Assembly (NCBI RefSeq): GCF_029714285.1
Contig: NZ_CP121662.1
Span: 2,542,001-2,606,000, forward strand
DNA length: 64,000 nucleotides
Reading direction: 5' to 3'
Source: Rhizobium sp. CB3090
GTDB lineage: Bacteria > Pseudomonadota > Alphaproteobacteria > Rhizobiales > Rhizobiaceae
Positions 27,769 through 35,361 of this stretch are shown here, piece by piece. The translations under genes and the position numbers were made by a program. Positions within the stretch are counted from its first letter, which is position 1; each line of letters begins with the position of its first letter. The notes beneath the pieces are model-generated. The model was given only the letters and a program-made list of their open reading frames with translations, ran no database searches and was not told the DNA's origin.

Positions 27769-28281
27769 CTACCCCGCCAATGCCGCCTGACGCATCCGGC
27801 TGGCACCGCGATTGTGGGCATGGCAGATGGCGATGGCGAGTGCGTCCGCGGCGTCGTTGCCTTTGAACTCCACTTTCGGCATCAAGATCTTCAGCATCAT
27901 ATGGATCTGCTGCTTCTCGCCATGGCCCACGCCGATCACCGCCTTCTTGACGGCGTTCGGCGCATATTCGGCCACCTGCAGCCCGGCACGCGCCGGCACC
28001 AGCATGGCGATACCGCGCGCCTGACCGAGCTTCAGCGTCGCCACCGCATCCTTGTTGACGAAAGTCTGTTCGACAGCGGCTTCGTCCGGCTTGTAGCTGT
28101 GGACGATGTCGGCAAGCCCGTCGTGAAGCTGGCAGAGGCGCGACGCCAGATCCATCTCGCCATCCGATGTCACTGTGCCCGAGGCAACGAAACGCAGGGA
28201 ATTGCCCAATGTGTCGATAACGCCCCAGCCGGTGCGGCGCAGGCCGGGATCGATGCCGATGATTCGAATCGTGTTCTGCAT
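27769..28281 (-). CDS. ruvC: Crossover junction endodeoxyribonuclease RuvC
   Basis: Resolves Holliday junctions by symmetric nicking. 170 residues with catalytic Asp in [14 protein letters not shown] (Asp ~11), Glu in [13 protein letters not shown], and the Asp pair in [18 protein letters not shown]. First gene of the ruv operon on the minus strand. A degenerate LexA-type sequence lies ~45 bp upstream. Confidence 0.97.
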   Translation of the reverse strand: MQNTIRIIGIDPGLRRTGWGVIDTLGNSLRFVASGTVTSDGEMDLASRLCQLHDGLADIVHSYKPDEAAVEQTFVNKDAVATLKLGQARGIAMLVPARAGLQVAEYAPNAVKKAVIGVGHGEKQQIHMMLKILMPKVEFKGNDAADALAIAICHAHNRGASRMRQAALAG

Positions 28282-28324
28282 GCGTCAACCTATCTTTGAA
28301 GCAGCAGATGTGCCAGCAAAATGT

Positions 28325-28339
28325 GAACAAAACAAAAAC
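28325..28339 (-). promoter_or_regulatory. Degenerate LexA (SOS) box upstream of ruvC
   Basis: On the minus strand GTTT-N7-GTTC, one mismatch from the alphaproteobacterial LexA consensus GTTC-N7-GTTC, with a T-rich spacer. It is 44-58 bp upstream of ruvC, a usual SOS target. The imperfect half-site keeps this tentative. Confidence 0.4.
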
Positions 28340-28475
28340 AAACTCCCAACGCCATCGCTTTTCTGCAGCCGTGAAAGCACGCTCACGAAATTGCCGCGTG
28401 GGGTTTGGAATGGAATGTCTGCGCTCCTACATGGAGAGGATTGCTCTTCCCTTTTCACCACGCAGGTCTCTTGCC

Positions 28476-29474
28476 ATGGTTCCCTTTTCCATTCTCGATC
28501 TTTCGCCCGTTGCCGAGGGCAGCACCGTCAGCCAATCCTTTGAAAGCTCGAAGCGCATGGCGCAGAAGGCGGAAGCCCTTGGCTACACCAGGTTCTGGCT
28601 GGCGGAGCACCACGGCATGCCCGGCATCGCCAGCGCCGCGACGGCCGTCGTGATCGGCCATGTCGGGGCAGCGACCTCGCGTATCCGTATCGGCTCGGGC
28701 GGCGTCATGCTGCCGAACCATTCGCCGCTGGTGATCGCGGAGCAATTCGGCACGCTGGAAGCCTTGTTCCCAGGTCGCGTCGATCTCGGTCTCGGCCGTG
28801 CGCCGGGCACGGACATGCGCACCGCACAGGCACTACGCCGCAATCTCGATGCCGGCGCCCAGAGCTTTCCCAATGATATTGTCGAGCTGCAGCAGCTGTT
28901 CAGCCCGGCCGACGAGAACCAATCGATCATTGCTGTGCCCGGCAACGGCGCCAAGGTGCCGATCTGGCTGCTCGGTTCGAGCCTCTACAGCGCCCATCTC
29001 GCCGCCATGCTTGGTCTGCCCTATGCCTTCGCCTCACATTTTGCGCCGGAAGCTTTGCTCGACGCGGTTGCCATCTATCGCGACCGCTTCACGCCGTCGG
29101 CAACGCTCGACAAGCCCTATGTGATGGTCGGCGTCATGGGATCGGCCGCGAATACGGACGAAGAGGCGCAATATCACTTCACTTCGGCACAACAGCAATT
29201 CGTCAACCTACGCCGCAATGTCCGCGGCCCCTTCCCTCGTCCTCGGAAGGATATGGACGATTTCTGGACGCCAATGGAAAAACTGAATGTCGAACACACG
29301 TTGCGCTACGCCGTCGTCGGCTCGCCCGCGACCGCCGAGGCGAAGCTCTCGCAGTTCATCAAGGATACGGAAGCGGACGAAGTGATCATCTCGATGCCGA
29401 TTCACGACATCGAGGCGCGGCTGAGATCGGTGGAACTGTTCGCGCAACTGCCGTCGTTCAAGAAGGCGGCGTAA
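28476..29474 (+). CDS. LLM-class flavin-dependent oxidoreductase (luciferase-like)
   Basis: About 332 residues of the bacterial-luciferase fold, MsnO8-type subfamily: [79 protein letters not shown]. Members use FMN or F420, more often FMN in Proteobacteria, to oxidise various substrates; the substrate here is unknown. ATG 28476 matches the family start; in-frame ATGs at 28431 and 28296 would add a non-conserved Arg-rich extension. Divergent from ruvC. Confidence 0.88.
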   Translation: MVPFSILDLSPVAEGSTVSQSFESSKRMAQKAEALGYTRFWLAEHHGMPGIASAATAVVIGHVGAATSRIRIGSGGVMLPNHSPLVIAEQFGTLEALFPGRVDLGLGRAPGTDMRTAQALRRNLDAGAQSFPNDIVELQQLFSPADENQSIIAVPGNGAKVPIWLLGSSLYSAHLAAMLGLPYAFASHFAPEALLDAVAIYRDRFTPSATLDKPYVMVGVMGSAANTDEEAQYHFTSAQQQFVNLRRNVRGPFPRPRKDMDDFWTPMEKLNVEHTLRYAVVGSPATAEAKLSQFIKDTEADEVIISMPIHDIEARLRSVELFAQLPSFKKAA

Positions 29475-29622
29475 ATACCTTCGCCCCAGTGGGGGTCCGA
29501 AGGGCGGGTTGAGACCTGTGGCTCACCCCCCGTAAAGTCGCGCGGCACGCGCGGATTGAGGGGGCGTTACCGGCAAATTACTTCATTTGCGAGCAGGATC
29601 AGAGCACCCTTACGGTGCGATG

Positions 29623-29670
29623 CCCCTCATCCGCCCCTTCGGGGCACCTTCTCCCCGCCGGGGGAGAAGG
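29623..29670. repeat. RIME-like palindromic intergenic repeat
   Basis: Contains CCTTCTCCCC / GGGGAGAAGG, 10-bp perfect arms with a 4-nt loop (29647-29670), and an adjacent GCCCC-TTC-GGGGC hairpin. The text (CCCCTCATCCG...CACCTTCTCCCC) is the kind of mosaic element scattered through rhizobial intergenic DNA. The whole 29475-29679 gap is GC-rich and repeat-like. On the minus strand it lies after yebC. Confidence 0.7.
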
Positions 29671-29679
29671 TAAAAACTA

Positions 29680-30426
29680 TCAGGCCGAAAGTTTGGCCAT
29701 GATCTCTTCGGAGACTTCGAAGTTCGAGTAGACGTTCTGCACGTCGTCATCGTCTTCCAGGCTGTCGATGAGCTTCATCAGCGACTGCGCCTTTTCTTCG
29801 TCGACCGGCACATTGTTCTGGGCGCGCCAGATCGCCTTGACGGTTTCCGCTTCGCCGAGCGTTGCTTCCAACGCCTTTGCGACTTCGTTCATCGCTTCGA
29901 AACCGCAGATGATGGTGTGGCCTTCTTCGTCGCTCTCGACATCGTCGGCGCCGGCTTCGATCGCGGCTTCCATCACCTTGTCGGCATCGCCGACCTCGGG
30001 CTTGTAGGTGATTTCACCGACATGGTCGAAGGAGAAAGAGACGGAACCGGTTTCGCCAAGCGCACCCCCGGCCTTGGTGAAGATCGAACGGACGTTCGAG
30101 GCGGTACGGTTGCGGTTATCGGTCAGCGCCTCGACGATGATCGCCGTGCCGCCGGGGCCGTAGCCTTCGTAGCGGACCGCATCGTAATTCTCGGTATCGG
30201 CGCCGGAAGCCTTCTTGATGGCGCGATCAATATTGTCCTTCGGCATCGACTGCGCCTTAGCGTTCTGAATCGCCAGACGCAGGCTCGCGTTCATGCTTGG
30301 GTCGGGCAGACCCATCTTGGCAGCAACGGTGATTTCGCGCGCCAGCTTGGAGAACATTTTCGACCGCACGGCATCCTGACGGCCCTTGCGGTGCATGATG
30401 TTTTTAAACTGTGAATGGCCAGCCAT
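29680..30426 (-). CDS. yebC: YebC/PmpR-family protein (TACO1-like)
   Basis: 248 residues beginning [18 protein letters not shown], the diagnostic N-terminus, with [18 protein letters not shown] [21 protein letters not shown] and [19 protein letters not shown]. Family members bind DNA as regulators or act on ribosomes stalled at polyproline; the window's TolA is proline-rich, but no link is shown. ATG 30426 is preferred over the in-frame start at 30441. Confidence 0.95.
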   Translation of the reverse strand: MAGHSQFKNIMHRKGRQDAVRSKMFSKLAREITVAAKMGLPDPSMNASLRLAIQNAKAQSMPKDNIDRAIKKASGADTENYDAVRYEGYGPGGTAIIVEALTDNRNRTASNVRSIFTKAGGALGETGSVSFSFDHVGEITYKPEVGDADKVMEAAIEAGADDVESDEEGHTIICGFEAMNEVAKALEATLGEAETVKAIWRAQNNVPVDEEKAQSLMKLIDSLEDDDDVQNVYSNFEVSEEIMAKLSA

Positions 30427-30598
30427 GGCACCCCTGTTCACGTCTTTTGTTGGGAATGGGCCGCCTTATAAGAGCGAAGTGCCTTTCGTTCAAGCAAAAA
30501 GCCCGTAAGCACGCTCGTAACGGGGCGCCCGGCAATGATATCCTCGGAAGTGTGCCCGGGCGGAGGGAGAAGGCCGCCCGGGCATCGTGCCGATCGGC

Positions 30599-31441
30599 TC
30601 AAAGCCCCTTCAGCACGTAAATCAGCGGCTTGCGCGGCAGAGTTTTCAACGAAACGGTGGTGCTTGCGGTCGGCGCATAGGCGATGTCGAAATCCGGACC
30701 GAACATAGCCAGGAATTGCTGTATCGGCGGGCCCCAACGGTGCATGGGCAGAATGAGCGACGAACGCAGGCGTTTCACAACCCGGCTCATGCTGTCCGCG
30801 CCCATGGTCAGACCACCATCGACCGGCACCATAACGATATCCAGCCGGCCGATTTCGGCGTATTGCTTATCGGTGAGCTCGAAATGCAGGTGGCCGAGAT
30901 GGCCGATGCAAAGGCCGGCCACTTCGAAGATGAAGATCGAATTGCCGTTTGCTTCGACACCTCCCGAATAGGAGCGGATATCGGTCACGACATTGCGGAT
31001 CAGCGTATCACCGACAGTCAAATTGATCTTCGCCGGCTCGCCAGGCGTATCGCTCCAGCCATGCAGCACATATTTGATCGCCGGGTCCGGCGTTAGCGTA
31101 TAGTGGCTCGGATGCGCCTTGTTCATCGTCACGACATCAGGTGTATAGGGCGCTTGAAAAACGCCGCTGAAATCGGTCGCGATCGACACGCCGCCCGGCG
31201 TTTCGATGAAAAGAGTGGCATGACCAAGGAAAGTGATTTTTACATCGCCACCGACGGGATCATTGGCTGGCGTCGCGGCTGAACCGGCAAAGCTGACGAA
31301 TGTCGCCTGCGGCAGCGACTGCGCGACCGCCTGACATTGGCTGAGATGCGGGCGGGAGGGCCTCTCTTGGGCGTCTGCGACACTCCACCCTGCCAAGACC
31401 AGCAGGAAGATCACAGCGAAGACGGGAAATCGCACCATCAT
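30599..31441 (-). CDS. Secreted MBL-fold metal-dependent hydrolase
   Basis: 280 residues: signal peptide (MMVRFPVFAVIFLLVLAGWSVADA) and a UlaG-type metallo-beta-lactamase fold with ITFLGHATLFIETPGG, the histidine-containing MNKAHPSHYTLTP, CIGHLGHLHFEL and LPMHRWGPP. The first metal motif is NKAHPSHY instead of HxHxDH, as in the UlaG/YycJ-like branches. Substrate unknown. 158 bp separates it from yebC; nothing links the two functionally. Confidence 0.8.
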   Translation of the reverse strand: MMVRFPVFAVIFLLVLAGWSVADAQERPSRPHLSQCQAVAQSLPQATFVSFAGSAATPANDPVGGDVKITFLGHATLFIETPGGVSIATDFSGVFQAPYTPDVVTMNKAHPSHYTLTPDPAIKYVLHGWSDTPGEPAKINLTVGDTLIRNVVTDIRSYSGGVEANGNSIFIFEVAGLCIGHLGHLHFELTDKQYAEIGRLDIVMVPVDGGLTMGADSMSRVVKRLRSSLILPMHRWGPPIQQFLAMFGPDFDIAYAPTASTTVSLKTLPRKPLIYVLKGL

Positions 31442-31566
31442 GCCATCCCTTCAGCTCCACAGAGGTACGAAGGATGCGGTAGGACTTGAGGTACGTCCAG
31501 CGGCAATCCGATCGGATTGCTCACAATCGCGTCATCGCCGCCGGACGATCAGCGGCTGGATAATGT

Positions 31567-32391
31567 CTAGCGCCAGAATTCCGGAATGGTCTCCGCCAGG
31601 CGCGGTCCGATCCTGAGGGGGGCGATCTTTTCGGCAAGCCCCGTCGCATCCGATATCTCGACGCCAACACCGCAGAGGGTGGCCGGCCCGGAGGCCGCCT
31701 CGAAACGGCCCTTCGGCATCTTCGAGATGAAGCGGTTGAGCGGCTCTTCCTTATCCATCCCAAGCGACGAGTCGTAATCGCCGCACATGCCGGCATCCGA
31801 CATATAGGCAGTGCCACCGTTCAGGATCTGCGCGTCCGCAGTCGGCACATGCGTATGCGTGCCAACGACGAAGCTGGCGCGGCCATCGACGAAATGGCCG
31901 AAACACTGCTTTTCGCTGGTCGCTTCCGCATGGAAATCGAACACGATGGCATCCGCCTGTTCCTTTAGCGGGCAGGCATCGAGGATCGCCTCCGCCGATT
32001 TGAACGGATCATCCAGTTCCGGGTGCATGAAGACGCGGCCCATGATATTGGCGACGAGCACGCGGGCGCCGTTACGGGCATAATAGATGCCGGAACCGCG
32101 GCCGGGCGTGCCGGCGGGATAATTGGCCGGGCGCAGGAACTGATCGTGGCGCTCGCAGAACACCACCGCTTCCTTCTGATCCCAGACGTGATTGCCCGTC
32201 GTCACCACATCGGCGCCGGCATTGATCGTTTCCAGAAAAATGTCCTCGGTGATGCCGAAGCCGCCGGCGGCGTTCTCGCCATTGACGATGACGAAGTCGA
32301 GCTTCAGATCGGAGATGAGGCCCGGCAGGCGGTCCCAAACCGCAACCCGTCCGGTCTTGCCGACCATGTCACCTAAAAATAGCAGCCGCAT
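31567..32391 (-). CDS. ymdB: YmdB-family metallophosphoesterase
   Basis: 274 residues of the TIGR00282/YmdB family, cyclic-nucleotide phosphodiesterases. MRLLFLGDMVGKTGRVAV (metal Asp), IVNGENAAGGFGI (Asn/Glu), TTGNHVWDQKE (Asn-His), FHAEATSEKQ and VGTHTHVPTAD (His-x-His) are the complete metal site. 3 nt after the fthC stop on the same strand, hence an fthC-ymdB operon, a common rhizobial pairing. Confidence 0.93.
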   Translation of the reverse strand: MRLLFLGDMVGKTGRVAVWDRLPGLISDLKLDFVIVNGENAAGGFGITEDIFLETINAGADVVTTGNHVWDQKEAVVFCERHDQFLRPANYPAGTPGRGSGIYYARNGARVLVANIMGRVFMHPELDDPFKSAEAILDACPLKEQADAIVFDFHAEATSEKQCFGHFVDGRASFVVGTHTHVPTADAQILNGGTAYMSDAGMCGDYDSSLGMDKEEPLNRFISKMPKGRFEAASGPATLCGVGVEISDATGLAEKIAPLRIGPRLAETIPEFWR

Positions 32392-32394
32392 TTC

Positions 32395-32982
32395 CTATCC
32401 AATCTCTACGGAGACGAAATTGAGCCCGCTCTCGGTCAAAATCGCGTCCAGACGGACATCATGCGGCTCAGCCGGTACTGATGGCACTTCTTGGCAATCG
32501 AATGCAATGCCGATCAGCCGTGGATTCAACCCTTTTTGCTGCAGCCGATCGATGGCGCGGTCGTAATAGCCGGCGCCGTAGCCGATGCGATGGCCGGTGT
32601 TGTCGAAAGCCGAAAGCGGCACCAGCATGATCTGTGGGTCCAGCACCGCAGCCTCCGGCCCCGGCCCTGCTGTGCCAAAGCCGCTGGAAACAAGTGACGC
32701 ACCCGGAACGAGCTCGCGAAAGACGATGGTTCGTTTGTCGAGAATGACCGGCACGCAAAGCCGTGCACCCCGCTCGCGCAGCCGCGCCATCAGTGGCCTT
32801 ATATCCACCTCGGATCGGATCGGCAGGAAGCCGGACACGATCGTTCCAGGTTGAAGCTCGATCGCATCGCCGGCGTGGGCAAGCATCGCCAACCCCTTTT
32901 CGATGCGCTCGTCTGCGGGAATGGCGTCGCGCGCCGCCAGGCGCTCGTTGCGATATAGGGTTTTCAGCTCTTTGGGGGTCAT
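32395..32982 (-). CDS. fthC: 5-formyltetrahydrofolate cyclo-ligase
   Basis: Converts 5-formyl-THF to 5,10-methenyl-THF with ATP. 195 residues from MTPKELKTLYRNERLAARDA. The ATP/substrate motif GYGAGYYDRAIDRL and the early GFLPIRSEVDIRPLM identify the family. The frame stays open far upstream to 33654, but that extension is Arg-rich antisense-type text, so ATG 32982 is the start. In many Proteobacteria this gene follows zapA and 6S RNA; here those are 9 kb away. Confidence 0.94.
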   Translation of the reverse strand: MTPKELKTLYRNERLAARDAIPADERIEKGLAMLAHAGDAIELQPGTIVSGFLPIRSEVDIRPLMARLRERGARLCVPVILDKRTIVFRELVPGASLVSSGFGTAGPGPEAAVLDPQIMLVPLSAFDNTGHRIGYGAGYYDRAIDRLQQKGLNPRLIGIAFDCQEVPSVPAEPHDVRLDAILTESGLNFVSVEIG

Positions 32983-33086
32983 CGGGCTTTCGTGGATCTC
33001 GACAATATCACGAAAACATAATGAGCTGGCGGCCCAATGCAATGCGTGAACGCGACATGCGGTGATTGCATGCTCGCCGGATGGCG

Positions 33087-33764
33087 TCAACCGTCCCGGC
33101 GCATCACCGAAATCAGACCGTCTCCATCGACATGCGCCCGAACATTCTCGTAGTTCAGCAGCGTCGGATGATTGGTATCGACCGGATGGGAATGCGTCGC
33201 CGTAATCACCATGACATCGGCGCCTGCGGCTTCGCCCGCCCTGATGCCGGCCATCACGTCTTCGAAAACCAGGCAATCGGACGGCCGCAGACCGAGGCGC
33301 TCGGCACCGAGGATGTAGCATTGTGGATCGGGCTTGCCGATCTTGACATCTTCGGCGGTGACGATGAAGCGAGGGACCGGGATGCCGGCGGCGGCAAGGC
33401 GCGCCTGGGCGAGCCGGTACGGCGAGGACGTGACGATCGCCCAGCGCTCCGGCGGCAGCGAGGCCAGGAATTCGATGGCGCCCGGAAGCGGCACCACACC
33501 TTCCACGTCGGCGATTTCCGCTTCCGTGATCAACAGCGATTCCGCCACCGGATCGACGCCCGGCAGATTGAGCCGGCCGATCGTATCGACGCCGCGCGCA
33601 CCGTGCATGGTCGGCATGAATGCGGCGACATCCAGCCCCTTGCCGCGTGCCCAATCGCCCCAGACGCGTTCGGCGGCAGCGATCGAATTGATGATCGTGC
33701 CGTCCATATCGAACAGGAATCCGGAATAGCTTTTATCGAAGGCGAAAGACGGTGCGGCGGACAA
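33087..33764 (-). CDS. HAD-superfamily sugar phosphatase
   Basis: 225-residue HAD subfamily IA enzyme (beta-phosphoglucomutase/2-deoxyglucose-6-P phosphatase-like). Motif I FLFDMDGTIINS, motif II IVTSSP, motif III Lys in DVKIGKPDPQCYI, motif IV VFEDVMAGIRAGEAAG. Acts on a small phosphorylated sugar; specificity unknown. Upstream of fthC by ~100 bp on the same strand. Confidence 0.88.
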   Translation of the reverse strand: MSAAPSFAFDKSYSGFLFDMDGTIINSIAAAERVWGDWARGKGLDVAAFMPTMHGARGVDTIGRLNLPGVDPVAESLLITEAEIADVEGVVPLPGAIEFLASLPPERWAIVTSSPYRLAQARLAAAGIPVPRFIVTAEDVKIGKPDPQCYILGAERLGLRPSDCLVFEDVMAGIRAGEAAGADVMVITATHSHPVDTNHPTLLNYENVRAHVDGDGLISVMRRDG

Positions 33765-33963
33765 GGTTTAGTCCCTTTCGGTTTGGCGGATCAGTCGGCG
33801 AGCCAGTGCTCACTCACGATATCTTTGCTCCGACTAGCGATAGCGGCGGCAAGAAGCAAATGAATGCTGGGCGGGAGGCGGGAAAACTGGCTCACCGAAC
33901 TCTGGCATATCCATCATGACGGTAGGATGCGCGACCGGACAGACCGTCACGCGTATCGGTGCA

Positions 33964-35361
33964 TCATTCGCCGAGCCGGCTCTTCAGGCCGTCGATGATA
34001 TGATTGGCGAGCGCCTCGTAGTCGTCATCGAAATGGTGGCCACCGTCCATGGCGATGACTTCGGCGCCCGTACCCTTCAGCGAAGGGCAGGCGACATCCT
34101 CGTCGTCGTCCTTGCCGTAGATGCATTGAACCGTCTTCGGATTGATCGATTTTAGGTCGCTGAGGGGGTCGCCGCCCTTGCCTTCGCTCTCGGCGCCGAG
34201 CCAACCCATGACGGAGATCACATAGTCGACCTTGCGCGACAGTGACAGCAGCGACATCTGCACGATCTTGTCCTTGTCCGGCTGCTTCAGCCGGTTATAA
34301 CTTGCCGGCAGCACGTCGGCGCCGAAGGAATAGCCGATCAGTACCACATGCTTCACCTTGAAGCGCTTGGTGTAGTACTCGATGATGCGGCCGAGATCGT
34401 CGGCGGTCTGCTGCGGATCGCGCTCCGACCAGAAATAGTGCAGCGAATCGACACCGACGACAGGGATGCCCTGATCCTGCAGATAGCTGCCGACCTCCTT
34501 GTCGATATCGCGCCAGCCGCCGTCGCCGGAATAGACGATCGCCAGCGTATCTTCCGTTGGCTTGGTGTTCATGACATCCAGCGGCAGACCGAGCGGCGAT
34601 TTTTCGCTGTCGATCGTCTTCATCAGATCCACCAGCCCGTCGCTCAGCGCCGCATAGGCATCATCCTGGTCGGAATCGGTGACTTGGACATCGGGATGCT
34701 CTTTCTGGATCTCTTCGATATGATCGCGTCCATCCTTGGGAGCCTTCGAGGTGAAGGTCGCAAGGATCGGGTTTGGCAGCGCACCGTCCTGCAGGCCGAA
34801 GGACACTATGTCGCCGTCGGTCTTTTTTTCGGCCGGCGTACAAAGCTCCTGCTTCAGCGCGATGCCGAAGGTCGGATCGACAGCGAGCGTTCCGGCCACG
34901 GTGGCGTCAGGGGTCTGCGCGGCGATAGTCATCGCCATGGCGCCGCCGGCGCCGACACCGGCGATGACAGGCAATTCATAGGTGCTGTCCGCAAAGGAAC
35001 GCTGCACTTGCTGGCTCAGCGACTCCAGATCGGAGACCATGTAGATGCAACCGTCGTTCTGGCTGACATCATATTTGTTGAGCGACGCCAGGAAGGACGG
35101 GTAATCGATGCCGATGACCAGAGTGCCATTGGCGACGAGCTTGTCGGCGACGCCTTTTTCCTTGTCGCCCCAGCCGCCAGCGTCGGAGATCAGAACGACC
35201 TCGCTCGTCACCTTGCCCTGTGGCCGCATGATATGCGGCGGCGAGATCATGCCGAGATCGTATTTGGTGTCGTCCGCCTCCGCTCTCGCCGCGCCTGATG
35301 CCAGCAGGCCTGTTGTCAACATGAATGCGAAAGCCAATGACGTTGCGTATTTCAAGATCAT
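33964..35361 (-). CDS. atvA: AcvB/VirJ-type lysyl-phosphatidylglycerol hydrolase
   Basis: 465 residues: signal peptide ending ASGAARA, and two alpha/beta-hydrolase-like halves. The second half has VVLIGYSFGADVLPAS (nucleophile elbow GYSFG, ~residue 345) and a terminal DGGHHFDDDY His. AcvB of Agrobacterium is a periplasmic lysyl-PG hydrolase that balances MprF/LpiA; atvA is the R. tropici orthologue co-transcribed with lpiA and needed for acid tolerance. Here the start overlaps the lpiA stop by 4 nt (ATGA), the same operon. Confidence 0.93.
   Translation of the reverse strand: MILKYATSLAFAFMLTTGLLASGAARAEADDTKYDLGMISPPHIMRPQGKVTSEVVLISDAGGWGDKEKGVADKLVANGTLVIGIDYPSFLASLNKYDVSQNDGCIYMVSDLESLSQQVQRSFADSTYELPVIAGVGAGGAMAMTIAAQTPDATVAGTLAVDPTFGIALKQELCTPAEKKTDGDIVSFGLQDGALPNPILATFTSKAPKDGRDHIEEIQKEHPDVQVTDSDQDDAYAALSDGLVDLMKTIDSEKSPLGLPLDVMNTKPTEDTLAIVYSGDGGWRDIDKEVGSYLQDQGIPVVGVDSLHYFWSERDPQQTADDLGRIIEYYTKRFKVKHVVLIGYSFGADVLPASYNRLKQPDKDKIVQMSLLSLSRKVDYVISVMGWLGAESEGKGGDPLSDLKSINPKTVQCIYGKDDDEDVACPSLKGTGAEVIAMDGGHHFDDDYEALANHIIDGLKSRLGE

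Noticed and set aside
32983-33654. Upstream in-frame extension of fthC
   Set aside because: Arg-rich text antisense/out of frame to the HAD gene; FthC family starts at MTPKEL.
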